64,000 nt of DNA. It comes from Sphaerisporangium corydalis (GTDB lineage Bacteria > Actinomycetota > Actinomycetes > Streptosporangiales > Streptosporangiaceae). The notes beneath the pieces were generated by a model. It had not been told where the DNA came from. It made no database searches and saw only the letters and a list, made by a program, of their open reading frames with translations. The DNA is taken from assembly GCF_025506355.1 (NCBI RefSeq), contig NZ_JANZYP010000034.1:1-64000 (forward strand), given 5' to 3'. Below, in pieces: positions 32,694-43,700 of the stretch; the first letter of the stretch is position 1, and every line of letters starts with the position of its first letter. A program made the position numbers and the translations under genes.

Positions 32694-33926
32694 TTACGAG
32701 CGTGTCGCGGTGACCTCGGGACCGTGTCCGGGGGCGACGGATCCCTGAAGGACGAGGGCCGCCCCGCCGATGGCCGCGGAGTCGCGGGGGTTGCTCGACA
32801 GGTCCACGCGCACCGCGTGGACCCCGCGCGAGAACGCGCGCTCCGCGAGGCGGCGGCGGATCTCGCTGACGTAGAGCGAACCGGCGACGGCGAAGCCGGG
32901 CCCGGCGAGCACGAGCGTGTCGAGGTCCCAGAGGTTGGCGAGCGTCAGGGCGCCGTCGGCGAGGAGCAGGGCCGACTCGTCGATCAGCGCACGCGCCTGC
33001 TCGTCGCCGTAGATCGCCGCGCGGGCCAGGACGTCGAACGCCCGCGCGTCCGGGTCGTCCGGGCGGATCTCCAGGCGGCCCGCGAGGCCGGGGGTGGCCC
33101 GGGCGCGTTCGACGAGCACGGCGGGCGCGGCGTACAGCTCCAGACAGCCCCGGTTGCCGCAGCCGCACCGCGCACCGTCGCGGACCACCGAGACGTGCCC
33201 GATCTCGCCCGCGTTGGAGCTGGCGCCGCGATGGAGCGCTCCGTCCAGGACGACGCCCGAGCCGATTCCCGAGTTCATGTACAGGCAGCCGAAGGTCCGC
33301 TCCCGCGAGACCTGCCGCCCCCAGAACTCGCCCACGGCGGCCGCGGCGGCCTCGCTGTCGACGAGCACCGGCACGCCGAGCCGGGCGGTGAGGTCCCGGC
33401 CGAGGTCGAGGTCGGCCCAGCGTTCCAGTCCCGGAAGCGCGAGGAACCTGCCCCGTGCGACGTCGACCGGGCCGGGGCCGACGACGGCCAGGCCCGCCAC
33501 GCTCTGCGGCGACAGGCCGAGGCCCTGTGTGACGTCGCGGTAGAGGGCGGCGAGCTGGGCTACGATGTCCTCCGGCTTTTCGGGGGACGACGCCCCGGAG
33601 ACGAGCTCGCGTCCGATCGTGCCGCCGCGGGTGTCGGTCACCACGCATGTGAGCGTGTCGGCTTCGACGCGGATCCCGACGCCGTACGCCGATCGGGAGT
33701 TGATCATGAGCAGGGTCCGTGGCTTTCCACCGGTCGCGACCGTGGCGCCGGTCTCGCGCACGACGCCATCGTCGATCAGGCGGCGGACGATGTTGGAGAT
33801 CGTCGGCTGGGTGAGCCCGGTGGCCTTGACCAGCTCCACCCTGCTGATCGGCCCCGAGGACCGGATGAGGTCGACGACGAGCGCCCGGCTCCCCGGCCCC
33901 GCGGCCGCGGACTCCCGTCGGGCCAC
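32694..33926 (-). CDS. ROK-family transcriptional regulator
   Basis: ROK regulators repress sugar utilisation genes and release DNA on binding a sugar. The 410-residue protein has a winged helix-turn-helix (LVKATGLTQPTISNIVRRLI, about 33-52) and a sugar-kinase-like fold: a phosphate-1 loop region (YGVGIRVEADTLTCVVTDTR), the ROK signature with GEIGHVSV, and the zinc motif CGCGNRGCLELYAA. GTG 33926 lies nine bases after GAGAGG; TTG 33932 is too close to it. It is divergent from a LacI-like sensor gene and upstream of the sugar ABC transporter operon, so it is the likely DNA-binding regulator of that locus. Confidence 0.87.
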   Translation of the reverse strand: MARRESAAAGPGSRALVVDLIRSSGPISRVELVKATGLTQPTISNIVRRLIDDGVVRETGATVATGGKPRTLLMINSRSAYGVGIRVEADTLTCVVTDTRGGTIGRELVSGASSPEKPEDIVAQLAALYRDVTQGLGLSPQSVAGLAVVGPGPVDVARGRFLALPGLERWADLDLGRDLTARLGVPVLVDSEAAAAAVGEFWGRQVSRERTFGCLYMNSGIGSGVVLDGALHRGASSNAGEIGHVSVVRDGARCGCGNRGCLELYAAPAVLVERARATPGLAGRLEIRPDDPDARAFDVLARAAIYGDEQARALIDESALLLADGALTLANLWDLDTLVLAGPGFAVAGSLYVSEIRRRLAERAFSRGVHAVRVDLSSNPRDSAAIGGAALVLQGSVAPGHGPEVTATRS

Positions 33927-34022
33927 GCTCAACCGCCTCTCGTCCCGGCCGTAGGTTCGGCACGACTACGTTACGTGGCACGAGGTTAGTTCACGAGGAC
34001 AGTGCGCGAGGAAGGGGCACCG

Positions 34023-34886
34023 ATGGCGGCGGCATCGACGGGTACGGCGACGCGCCCTCGGGCGGGTACGCCGGTGGGTCTGGCCCTCGTACGCGACGCC
34101 GAGGTCCTCGGTGCGGAGCCGTTCTTCCACGAGTTCATCGCGGGCATGGAGCGGGTCCTGGTCCCGCTGGGGGTGCCCGTGCTGCTCCAGGTGGTGGCCA
34201 CGATCCGGCAGGCGAGCGACCGGATGCGCGCGTGGGCGGCCCAGGGGCAGGTGCAGGGGATGATCCTCATCGACCTGCTCCCCGGTGACGAGCGGGTCGC
34301 GCTGGTCGGCGAGCTGGGCATGCCGACGGTGGTCATCGGCGACCCGGTCACCGCCGGCGGGCTGCCCGCGGTGTGGACGCAGGACGAGGTCGCCATGAAC
34401 GACGTCGTCGCCGCGCTGGTCGCGGGCGGGCACACCCATCTCGGGCATGTCGCGGGGCCGGCCGAGATGGCGCACACGATCATCCGCCGCCGCACGTTCA
34501 ACGCCGCCGCGGCGGGGCTCGGCGTGCGCACGACGACGTTCGAGGGGGACTACTCCGAGGCGGCCGGGGTGCGCGCCGTCACCACCCTGGCGGGGATCGA
34601 CGACCGCCCGACGGCGCTGGTCTTCGACAACGACGTCATGGCCCTTGGCGCGCTCCACGAGGCGCGCCGCCTCGGCCTGGCGGTCCCGGCGGATCTCTCG
34701 CTGGTGGCGTGGGACGACTCGGCGCTGTGCCAGCTCGCCGATCCGCCGCTCAGCGCCGTGAGCCATGACGTCCAGGCGCTGGGCGAGCTGGCCGGCGCCA
34801 CTTTGGCCGAGGTGCTGTCGGGGGCGCCGCCGCGTGTGATCATGACCGCGCCGGCGACGTTGGTCGACCGCGGCTCCAGCATTTAA
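34023..34886 (+). CDS. LacI-type effector-binding protein without DNA-binding domain
   Basis: The 287-residue protein is a complete periplasmic-binding-protein-like sensor domain of the LacI/GalR type: VGLALVRDAEVLGAEPFFHE at the start, IHDL-equivalent GMILIDLLPGDERVALVGEL, GHVAGPAEMAHTIIRRRTF, TALVFDNDVMALGALHEARR and LSLVAWDDSALCQLADPPLS. The 60-residue N-terminal helix-turn-helix and hinge that every LacI repressor has is missing; only about 23 Ala/Thr/Arg-rich residues precede the fold, and upstream DNA is too short to hold it. ATG 34023 follows GGAAGGGG. It could be a sugar-sensing partner of the ROK regulator, or the product of an old truncation. There is no signal peptide, so it is not the transporter's binding protein. 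Confidence 0.75.
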   Translation: MAAASTGTATRPRAGTPVGLALVRDAEVLGAEPFFHEFIAGMERVLVPLGVPVLLQVVATIRQASDRMRAWAAQGQVQGMILIDLLPGDERVALVGELGMPTVVIGDPVTAGGLPAVWTQDEVAMNDVVAALVAGGHTHLGHVAGPAEMAHTIIRRRTFNAAAAGLGVRTTTFEGDYSEAAGVRAVTTLAGIDDRPTALVFDNDVMALGALHEARRLGLAVPADLSLVAWDDSALCQLADPPLSAVSHDVQALGELAGATLAEVLSGAPPRVIMTAPATLVDRGSSI

Positions 34887-34887
34887 T

Positions 34888-34900
34888 AGATTACTAATCT
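34888..34900. promoter_or_regulatory. Perfect AT-rich palindrome AGATTA-c-TAATCT before the sugar transporter operon
   Basis: It begins directly after the stop codon of the LacI-like gene, about 140 bases before the solute-binding protein start. Its AT-richness is striking in this genome. Most probably the operator for the ROK (or a LacI-type) repressor of the operon. Nothing else was recognised in 34901-35039. Confidence 0.6.
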
Positions 34901-35039
34901 TTCTTATTGACGGCCGGGCTCCCCGTCCTGCACGCTGTGATTCGAACACGCCTCGGCAACGTCCATGTAATCCCTGAGTAACTCATGGGACACACGACTT
35001 CCGACCACCCCCCGGACCACCAAGCAAAGGAAGCCCCCC

Positions 35040-36347
35040 ATGCACCGCACCACGCCGCGGGCCGTACGCACCGTGGCCGCACTCGCCGCCTGCGCCATGG
35101 TTCTCACCCTCGCCGCCTGCGGCTCCGACGATCCGGCCGAACCGGCGGCCGGCGGCGGCACGCTCGACATCGTCACCCGCTGGTCGTCGGGCAACTCCGC
35201 AGCCAAGGCCCAGAAGCGCATATTCGACGCGTTCACCGCGGAGACCGGCATCAAGATCAACGTCACCGAGGGCCTCGAAGCCATCGACGACCAGGTGGAG
35301 AACGCCGTGGCCGCGGGCAAGTCCCCCGACCTGGTGATCGTCAACCTGTTCGACAAGACGGTGGGCTGGCTGGACGCGGGCGTCACCGTCCCCGTCGACC
35401 AGTACGTCAAGGACTGGGGCCTCGCCGGCAAAATGAAGCCCGAGGCCCTCGACGAGTGGCGCGCCGGTGGCGCCCCCGACGGCAAGCTCCAGGGCCTGCC
35501 GTTCTCCGGGTTCAGCTGGCCGGTGTGGTACAACACCGACCTGCTGACCAAGGCCGGGGTCACGGAGATCCCGAAGACCACCGACGACCTCATCGCCGCC
35601 GCCAAGAAGCTGCGCGCCGCGAAGATCGGCCCCCTCACCGTCGGCGGCAACGACTGGAGCGGGCAGAAGCTCTTCTACCAGATCGCGCAGTCGTTCACCG
35701 ACGCCGCGACGATGGAGAAGGTCATGCAGGGCGGCGGCTACTGCGCGACGCCGTCCGTACTCAACGGCGTCAAGCTCTTCACCCAGCTCCGCGACGCCGG
35801 CGTCTTCGTCGACAACGCCGCCGGCCTCAGCTCCGACGACATGTACGCGTCCTACTACTCCGGCAAGGCCGCGATCATGTCGGCCGGCTCGTGGGCCTAC
35901 ACCGAGTCCGCCGCCTCGGGCACCGGGATCGAGAAGCGCACGACCCTCGACGGCTTCCCGCTGCCGGGCGGCTCGGCCTTCAAGCGGCCGACGTCCTACC
36001 GGGGCTTCACCGGCGTCGGGTTCATGATCACCAAGCACGGCGCCGAGTCCGGCCAGATCGACAAGGTCCGCAAGCTGGTGACCAAGTTCTACGCCGACCC
36101 GGCGGTCGGCGACTTCGTCAAGGACGCCGGCATCCTGCCCCCGACCACCGGCGACTTCGCCTCGTACGCGACCGACCCGCTGCTCGCCAAGTCGCTCGGC
36201 CTCGACGCGGCCGTCGACTACGCGGTCCTGCCCGACGTCTGGATCGGCTCCGCGTCCGACCCGATCACCCAGGTCCTGACCGGGGCCTACGGCAAGGCGA
36301 CTCCGCAGGAGATCTGCGCGGGCCTCGACACCGCCACCAAGGGCTGA
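35040..36347 (+). CDS. Sugar ABC transporter solute-binding lipoprotein
   Basis: This 435-residue extracellular binding protein has a lipoprotein signal peptide ending at the lipobox LTLAAC (Cys near residue 22), so it is anchored to the outer face of the membrane. The mature part is a family 1 solute-binding fold (TLDIVTRWSSGNSAAKAQKR; AFTAETGIKINVTEGLEAID). It delivers an oligosaccharide to the two permeases that follow. No ATP-binding subunit is encoded here, as usual for actinomycete sugar importers that share a common MsiK-type ATPase. The next two genes are a mannosidase and a secreted glycosidase, so a mannose-containing oligosaccharide is a reasonable guess. Confidence 0.87.
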   Translation: MHRTTPRAVRTVAALAACAMVLTLAACGSDDPAEPAAGGGTLDIVTRWSSGNSAAKAQKRIFDAFTAETGIKINVTEGLEAIDDQVENAVAAGKSPDLVIVNLFDKTVGWLDAGVTVPVDQYVKDWGLAGKMKPEALDEWRAGGAPDGKLQGLPFSGFSWPVWYNTDLLTKAGVTEIPKTTDDLIAAAKKLRAAKIGPLTVGGNDWSGQKLFYQIAQSFTDAATMEKVMQGGGYCATPSVLNGVKLFTQLRDAGVFVDNAAGLSSDDMYASYYSGKAAIMSAGSWAYTESAASGTGIEKRTTLDGFPLPGGSAFKRPTSYRGFTGVGFMITKHGAESGQIDKVRKLVTKFYADPAVGDFVKDAGILPPTTGDFASYATDPLLAKSLGLDAAVDYAVLPDVWIGSASDPITQVLTGAYGKATPQEICAGLDTATKG

Positions 36348-36414
36348 GACCCGCCCGACGAGTGGGGCCGCCGCGTCCGGCGGCCCCACCCCTTGCCCGA
36401 AGGAAAGCGTACGA

Positions 36415-37335
36415 ATGTCATCGACCAGCATCCGCCTCAGCGGGCGGAGGCGTGGAAGCGGCCTCGGATCGCGCCGCATCCTCTGGCTGACCGCTCCGTC
36501 CCTGGTGTGGTTCGCCGTCTTCTCCGTCGGCCCCCTCGCCGCCATGTTCGTCATCGCCACCATGCGGTGGAAGGGGCTGCTGTACGAACCGACGTACATC
36601 GGCACCGACAACATCTGGCGCGTCCTCGCCGACCCGACGTTCCACGCCGCGGTGCGCAACAGCGCGATCCAGGTGGCCGTCGCCATCCCGCTGATGATCC
36701 CGCTGGCCTTCATGCTCGGCTACCACCTCAACACCAAGCCCCGCGGCTACCGCGTCCTTTCGGTGCTCTACTTCTCTCCGGGCCTCATCTCGATCTCCAT
36801 GACGGGGATGGTCTTCTACGGGGTGCTGTCCCCCAACGGCGGGGTCAACGGCCTGATGCGCACCCTCGGCCTCGACTCCCTGACCACCTCGTGGCTCGCC
36901 GACCCGAACACCGCGCTGGCGAGCCTCATCGCCATCGACCTGTGGCGCGGCGTCGGCTGGACCGCGGTGCTGTTCGCCGCCCGCCTGGCGAGCCTGCCCG
37001 CCGAGGTGATCGAGGCGGCCCAGATCGACGGCGCCGGGCGGCGGCGCATCATGTGGCGGGTCGCCTTCCCGATGATCAAGGACTATGTCCGCACGCTGAC
37101 GATGCTGCAGTTCCTCTGGACGCTGTTCACCTCGGCCGCACTGATCCTCCTGCTCACCAAGGGCGGGCCTGGCACCTCGTCCACCACGCTGTCCTACCTG
37201 GTCTACGCCAAGGCGTTCTCCCAGCGGGATCTCGGCTACAGCCAGGTGGTCGGCGTCGTGCTCCTGCTTCTCGGCATCGCCGGCATGCTGCTCATCCGCG
37301 CGCTGCTGCGCGGCCCCGAGGAGCGGTCCCGATGA
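36415..37335 (+). CDS. Sugar ABC transporter permease, MalF/UgpA-type
   Basis: The 306-residue protein has six membrane segments ([20 protein letters not shown] as the first) and the EAA loop that contacts the ATPase, in [20 protein letters not shown] near 200. It pairs with the permease encoded next, whose ATG overlaps its TGA. Start ATG 36415 after AAGGAAAGC. Confidence 0.88.
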   Translation: MSSTSIRLSGRRRGSGLGSRRILWLTAPSLVWFAVFSVGPLAAMFVIATMRWKGLLYEPTYIGTDNIWRVLADPTFHAAVRNSAIQVAVAIPLMIPLAFMLGYHLNTKPRGYRVLSVLYFSPGLISISMTGMVFYGVLSPNGGVNGLMRTLGLDSLTTSWLADPNTALASLIAIDLWRGVGWTAVLFAARLASLPAEVIEAAQIDGAGRRRIMWRVAFPMIKDYVRTLTMLQFLWTLFTSAALILLLTKGGPGTSSTTLSYLVYAKAFSQRDLGYSQVVGVVLLLLGIAGMLLIRALLRGPEERSR

Positions 37336-38162
37336 GCCCCCGGCGCCGCAACGCGGGCCCGGTGGCGACGGTCCTGTCCTGGGTGTACGCGCTGGTGCTG
37401 GCCGTGCCGCTGTACTACCTCGTGGTCAGCGCGCTGAAGTCCAACATCGAGATCTTCACCCGGCCGTTCTCGCTGCCGGCGCGGTGGCTGTGGGAGAACT
37501 TCGGCACCGCGTGGCAGACCGCCGACCTCGGGCGCGCCCTGCTCAACTCCCTGCTCATCTCGGTCGTGGCCATCGTGCTGACGCTGTGCCTCGCCGTCCC
37601 GGCGGCGTACGCGCTGGCGCGGCAGGACAACGGCCTCGCCCGCGTGATCACCGGGACCTTCTCCGCGGGCTTCCTCATCCCGCCGTTCGCCGCGCTGATC
37701 CCCACGGTCGTCCTGGCGATCAAGCTGGGGCTGTTCGGCACCCGCGAGTTCCAGATGCTCTTCCTGCCCGCGAGCGCGCTCCCGCTGTCGGTGCTCCTCC
37801 TGACCCAGTTCATGCGCACCGTGCCGCACGCGCTGGTGGAGTCGGCCGCCCTCGACGGCGCCGGGCACTGGCGCCTGCTGACCGGGGTCTTCGTGCCCAT
37901 CGCGATGCCCGGCATCGTCAGCGTGGTGATCCTCCAGCTCCTCACGTTCTGGAACGAGTACCTGTTCTCGCTGACCATCACCGGCACCGGGCCGGACGTG
38001 CGGACGGTCCAGGTGGCCCTGCCGACGCTGGTCTCCGACGCGACCAACCTCGGCGTGCTCGCCGCGGGCACCGTGCTCACCGTCCTGCCGGTCTACATCG
38101 CGTACTCGCTCATGAACCGTCGTATGCAGGAAGCACTCACCGCAGGGGCGGTCAAGGAATGA
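37332..38162 (+). CDS. Sugar ABC transporter permease, MalG/UgpE-type
   Basis: The 276-residue protein has six membrane segments ([20 protein letters not shown] as the first) and the EAA loop in [20 protein letters not shown] near 180. Its ATG overlaps the previous stop (ATGA), and its stop overlaps the ATG of the beta-mannosidase gene in the same way, so the three products are translationally coupled. Confidence 0.9.
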   Translation: MSPRRRNAGPVATVLSWVYALVLAVPLYYLVVSALKSNIEIFTRPFSLPARWLWENFGTAWQTADLGRALLNSLLISVVAIVLTLCLAVPAAYALARQDNGLARVITGTFSAGFLIPPFAALIPTVVLAIKLGLFGTREFQMLFLPASALPLSVLLLTQFMRTVPHALVESAALDGAGHWRLLTGVFVPIAMPGIVSVVILQLLTFWNEYLFSLTITGTGPDVRTVQVALPTLVSDATNLGVLAAGTVLTVLPVYIAYSLMNRRMQEALTAGAVKE

Positions 38163-40747
38163 CACAGACCACACAGGCGAACGTCTCCGTCACCACCCGG
38201 CTCGACCTCGGCGGCGAGTGGGAGCTGATCTGGTCGGCGGGGCCCGACGACGTCCCCGAGGCCGTCCGCACGGCGGCCATCCCCGCCCAGGTGCCCGGCG
38301 AGGTGCACACGGCCCTCATCGCGGCCGGTCTCATCGCCGATCCCGACGTCGGATGGGGCGAGCTGGCGCAACGGTGGGTCGGCCACTCCCAATGGGTGTA
38401 CCGGCGCCACGTCCAGTGGGCTCCGGTGCCGGGGACCCGCACCGACCTGGTGGCCGACGGCCTCGACACGATCGCCGACGTCTACGTCAACGGCCGCCGG
38501 ATCGGGTCCGCGCGTGACCAGCACCTGGCGTACCGCTGGAGCGTGGAGGAGGTCCTGCTGCCGGGCGACAACCTCGTGGAGGTGCGTTTCGGCTCGGTGT
38601 GGGACGCCGCCCACGAGCACGAACGCGCGCACGGGCCGCTGCCGAGCCCGTACGACGAGCCCTACCCGCACGTGCGCAAGGCCGCGGCCAACTTCGGCTG
38701 GGACTGGGGACCCCACTACGTCACCGCTGGCATCTGGCGGGACATCCGGCTGGAGACCTACGCCGGCCGGATCGGCCACGTCCGGCCGCTCGTCCGGCTC
38801 GACCCCGGCCACACCGCCGCCCACGTGACCGCGCATGTACGCGTGGACGCGCCCGAGGGCGCGGAGGTGCGCGTCCGCCTGACCGACCCGGCCGGACGGC
38901 CCGCCGGGTCGGCCGCGGGCACCGTCGCGGGTGATGAGGTGGCCATCGTCCTGCGGGTCGAGGACCCCGACCTGTGGTGGCCGGTCGGGCTCGGCGCGCA
39001 GCCGCTGTACCGCCTCCAGGTGGAGCTCGCGCACGCCGGGGTGGTGCTCGACTCGGCCGCCGTCCGCGTGGGCCTGCGCAGCGTCGCGGTCGACGAGAGC
39101 CCGGACCCGCTCGGGACGCGCTGGACGCTCGTCGTCAACGGGCGTGCGGTGCGGGTGCGCGGCTACAACTGGATCCCCGACGACACCTTCGCCAGCCGCG
39201 CCACGCCCGAACGCGTGGCCCGGCGGATCGACCAGGCCGTGGCCGGCAACGCCAACCTCCTGCGCGTCTGGGGCGGCGGCCACTTCGCGACCGAGGAGTT
39301 CCTGGACGCCTGCGACGAGCGCGGCGTCCTGGTCTGGCACGACTTCCTCTTCGCGTGCGCCGCGTACTGCGAGGACGACGAGATGGTCGGGCTGGTGACC
39401 GCCGAGGCGGAGCAGGCCGTCGCGCGGATGTCGTCCCATCCGAGCCTCGTGCTGTGGTGCGGCGGCAACGAGACCGTGCTCGGCCGGCACCACTGGGGGT
39501 GGGCCGACCAGATCGGCACACGCGGGTGGGGCGAGCGCTACTACCTGGACGTGCTGCCGGGCGTCCTGGCCCGCCTCGACCCGACGCGGCCCTACGTGCC
39601 CAACTCGCCGTGGTCGGGCGACGACCGCGATCCGGTGGCCGACACGCATGGCCTCAGCCACCTGTGGGACGCCTGGAACGAGCGCGACTACGTCCACTAC
39701 CGCGACCACGACCCCGCGTTCGTCGCGGAGATGGGCTGGTGCGGGCCCCCCGCGTGGACCACGCTCCAGCGCGTCGTCCCGGGTGAGACCCCCGGGCCGG
39801 GCTCGCCGCTGACCCGCCACCACCTGCGCGCGATCGACGGCATGCACAAGCTGACCCGCGGCCTGCAACCGCACGTGCCCACCCCCCGCGACGACGCCGA
39901 CTGGCACTTCGCGACACAGGTGGTCCAGGCCCGCGCCGTTTCGGCCGGCGTGGAGTGGCTGCGTTCCCGCGAGCGCTGCGGCGGGGTCGTCGTCTGGCAG
40001 CTCAACGACTGCTGGCCGGTGATCAGCTGGTCGGCCGTCGACGGCGCGGGCATCGAGAAGCCCCTGTGGCACGCCCTGCGCCGCTCGTTCGCCCCCCGGC
40101 TGGTCACGGTCCAGCCGGTCAGCCCAGGACCGACCCACGACCCCACCGGCGGCGACGGCCTCGTGCTCGTGCTCGTGAACGACTCGGGCGCCGGCTGGCG
40201 TCCCGGCGTCCTCCTGCGCAGGGTCGGGCTGGACGGCCGGGAGCACGCGCGCATGCTTGTGCGGCCCGAATGCCCGGCCGGGGGGATCGTCCGGCTGGCC
40301 GTCGATCCCGCGGTCGGCCGGCCCGCCGACCCGCGCGCCGAGATGCTCGTCGTCGAGGCCGACGGGGTGCGGACCACCTGGACCTACCGCCCGGAGCGGG
40401 ATCTGGTGGCCCCGCCGCCCGAGCGGGCCGTGGACGTCGCCGTCGTCGGCGGCGCGCTGCACGTGACGGTCACCGCCGTGACCCTGCTCCGCGACGTGTG
40501 CGTGGCCGCCGACCGGCTCGCCGCGCCGCTCGGCCTGGAACCGCCCTCGCTCGCAGTGGACGACGCCCTCGTCACGCTCCTGCCAGGCGAGAGCCACGTT
40601 TTTCGGATAACGCGCCGGGACGGCCGCGCGATCCCCACGGATCGCGCCGCCGCCCTGTCCGGCGCGCTGCTCGATACATCGGTCCGGTCCTTCGGCGAGG
40701 TCACCGGTTCGACTGGCAACCCGCTCTGCGACGAAGGAGCACAATGA
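38159..40747 (+). CDS. GH2 beta-mannosidase (intracellular)
   Basis: Beta-mannosidases remove terminal beta-mannose from manno-oligosaccharides or glycans. The 862-residue protein has the GH2 layout: sugar-binding jelly-roll first ([31 protein letters not shown], the mannosidase-type FGWDWG), an immunoglobulin-like domain, and a TIM barrel with [20 protein letters not shown], acid/base Glu in [13 protein letters not shown] near 437 and nucleophile Glu in [13 protein letters not shown] near 523. There is no signal peptide, so it acts on imported oligosaccharides. It is coupled by overlap with the permease before it and the secreted enzyme after it. Confidence 0.9.
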   Translation: MTQTTQANVSVTTRLDLGGEWELIWSAGPDDVPEAVRTAAIPAQVPGEVHTALIAAGLIADPDVGWGELAQRWVGHSQWVYRRHVQWAPVPGTRTDLVADGLDTIADVYVNGRRIGSARDQHLAYRWSVEEVLLPGDNLVEVRFGSVWDAAHEHERAHGPLPSPYDEPYPHVRKAAANFGWDWGPHYVTAGIWRDIRLETYAGRIGHVRPLVRLDPGHTAAHVTAHVRVDAPEGAEVRVRLTDPAGRPAGSAAGTVAGDEVAIVLRVEDPDLWWPVGLGAQPLYRLQVELAHAGVVLDSAAVRVGLRSVAVDESPDPLGTRWTLVVNGRAVRVRGYNWIPDDTFASRATPERVARRIDQAVAGNANLLRVWGGGHFATEEFLDACDERGVLVWHDFLFACAAYCEDDEMVGLVTAEAEQAVARMSSHPSLVLWCGGNETVLGRHHWGWADQIGTRGWGERYYLDVLPGVLARLDPTRPYVPNSPWSGDDRDPVADTHGLSHLWDAWNERDYVHYRDHDPAFVAEMGWCGPPAWTTLQRVVPGETPGPGSPLTRHHLRAIDGMHKLTRGLQPHVPTPRDDADWHFATQVVQARAVSAGVEWLRSRERCGGVVVWQLNDCWPVISWSAVDGAGIEKPLWHALRRSFAPRLVTVQPVSPGPTHDPTGGDGLVLVLVNDSGAGWRPGVLLRRVGLDGREHARMLVRPECPAGGIVRLAVDPAVGRPADPRAEMLVVEADGVRTTWTYRPERDLVAPPPERAVDVAVVGGALHVTVTAVTLLRDVCVAADRLAAPLGLEPPSLAVDDALVTLLPGESHVFRITRRDGRAIPTDRAAALSGALLDTSVRSFGEVTGSTGNPLCDEGAQ

Positions 40748-43700
40748 GACACCGAAGAACCCTCAGGATCCTGCTCGGCGCGATGCTGAGCGCCGTCCTG
40801 GCCGCGTCGATGGCGGTGCCGTCGATCGCGGAGGCGCGGGCCGCCCTGGCCGCTCGCCTCATCCATGTGGCCAAGACCGGCAACGACGCCAACGCCGGCA
40901 CCCAGGCCCAGCCGTACCGGACGATCAACCGCGCGGCACAGGAAGCGCAGCCCGGTGACACGGTGGTCGTGCACGCCGGTCTGTACCGCGAGACGGTCAA
41001 GCCCGCGCGCGGCGGCACCGACGAGACCCATCGCATCACCTACACCAACGCCGGTGACGGCGAGGTGGTCGTCAAGGGCTCCGAGGAGATCAACACCTGG
41101 GCCAGGCACAGCGGCGACGTCTGGAAGGTCACGCTGCCGAGCACGTACTTCGGCGACTTCAACCCGTACGCGACCGGGCAGCCGCAGGGCGGAGAGGGCG
41201 GCGTCTTCGCCGGCTACACCGCGGGCGACGTCTACCTGGACGAGCAGGCCTACTACGAGAAGGCGTCGCTGAGCAACGTCCAGTCGGCGGCCAACACCTG
41301 GTACACGGAGGTGTCCGGCGGCAACACCACCATCTACGCCAACTTCGCCGGCGCCGACCCGAACGCCAAGCTCGCGGAGATCAACGTGCGCCGCCAGGTG
41401 TTCGCGCCGGACGTCTGGGGTCTCGGGTACATCACCATCAACGGGTTCACCGTCAAGCACGCGGCCGGCACCTACTCCGACTTCCCGAGCAGTCCCACCA
41501 GGCGGCAGGCGGGCGCCATCAGCGTCTACGGCGGGCTGAAGTGGATCATCCAGAACAACATCGTCGTCAACGCGCGCACGATCGGCATCGACATCGGCCT
41601 CGGCAATGACGAATGGGCCGGCAACCGGCCCGGCCAGACGCGGACGAACTTCCACGACACCGCCAAGTACGGCTCGCACATCGTCCGCAACAACTACATC
41701 GCGAAGTCCGGCCAGTCGGGCATCGCAGGCGTGTTCTCCTGGAACTCCGACATTCTGTACAACATGATCGAGGACACGAACTACCGCGGCGAGTTCAGCG
41801 GCGCGGAGACGGCCCCGATCAAGGTTCACTACATGAACGAGGGGCTCATCAAGGGCAACTACATCAAGAACTCCAAGGGCGGCAACTCCGCCGGCATCTG
41901 GACGGACTGGGGGAACCAGAACGTCCGCATCACCGGCAACATCGTCATGAACAGCCCGTGGGGCTACTACGCGGAGGCCGTCCACGGGCCCATCCTCGTG
42001 GACAACAACATCTTCATCGGCAACAGCGACATCCGGACGCTGGACGCGACCGGCATCGTGTTCGCCAACAACCTGTTCCTCGACAACGGCCGGATCAACA
42101 TCGACGGCGGCGGCAGGGACGCCTACTACTTCCAGCCGGGCACGATGAACGAAACGACCGCGCCCACCTCGGTCCAGAAGTTCAACTGGTACAACAACCT
42201 GGTCCAGGGCTCGACGCTGCCCGAGAACGCGACCAACAAGACGCACGTCAAGGAGGGCAACTCCACCGGCGTCCTGTCCAACGTCCAGGTCACGTCGACC
42301 AACAGGGAGATGAAGCTCGGCTTCACCCTCGACGCCTCCGGCATCAGGGGCCTGACGCCCGTCACCAAGGCCAGGGTCGGCATCATCCCGCGTGCCAACG
42401 AGAGCATCGCCGCCGACGTGACCACCGACTTCTTCGGTAGCCCGATCAACACCGGCAACGTCATGGCGGGCCCATTCGCCGCCGCGAAGGGCGGCGCCAA
42501 CTCGTTCACGCTGTGGCCGCCGGCGGGCCAGACGGTGCCGACACCGCCCGCGCCGCCGGCGGACGTGCCGGTCAACCTGTCGCTCAACTCGCAGGCCAGG
42601 GCCACCGCCTCCTACCAGGACGGCACCCTGACCGCCGACAAGGCGATCGACGGCAACGCCTCGTCGCGCTGGTCCAGCGACCACAGCAACGACCCCAACG
42701 CCTGGATCCAGGTCGACCTCGGTAACAGGTACAGCGTGTCCAGGGTGGCCCTGTCGTGGGAGACGGCCTACGCGAAGGCGTACAAGGTCCAGGTCTCCGA
42801 CAACGCCCAGCAGTGGTCCGACGTCTTCTCGACCACGACCGGCGGTGGCGGCGTGGAATCCGTGACGATCGGGAGGAACGCCCGGTACGTCCGCATGCAG
42901 GGCGTCACACCGAACACGCAGTGGGGATACTCCCTGTACGAGTTCGAGGTGTACGGCAAACCGCAACCGGTCACCACCGCAGCGGTGACGACACCCGCCG
43001 CCGCCGAGGCCGGTACCGCCTCGGTGACGGCACTCGGCACCGCCCGGACCGGCGTCTCGTCGGCGACGGCACTCGGCACCACGAAGACGGCGGCGCTCGC
43101 GGCGGCCGCCGCCGCCCCCGGGACCAAGGCGCCCTCCACCACCTACCCGAGCACCTACACCGACTGGGCGAACGGCCTGCTCGCCGGCAACGGCAAGCAG
43201 GGCATCATCGTCTTCGGCAACCCGCGCGCCGAGACGGTCGTCTTCGACGACAAGGACTTCTTCATGGCGCGGTCGGAGGGCCGTCCGCACCGCACGTTCA
43301 ACACCGTCAGCCAGGACAACATCAACAGGATCAGGGACCTGCTGATCGCCGGCAACTACCAGCAGGCGAACCAGCTCGCGGCCGACGTGCAGGGCTACCA
43401 GGGCGGCGGCGAGGGCAGCAAGCACCCCGGCTTCAAGATGACGCTCACGATGCCCGCCAGCGGCACGGTCACCAACTACGTGCGGTCCACCGACTACTCC
43501 TCGGGCGTCGTCGGGGTGAACTGGAACGACTCCAAGGGCGCCTGGCGGCGCGACTCCTTCGTGTCGCGGACGGACGGCGCCACCGTCCAGTACCTGCCGG
43601 CCCCGTCCGGGCAGCGGCTCGACGTCAAGCTCGGCCTGTCCATCGACACTGGCATGAACCTGCTCAACAAGGGCGTCACCTACGCCAACAACTCCAACAC

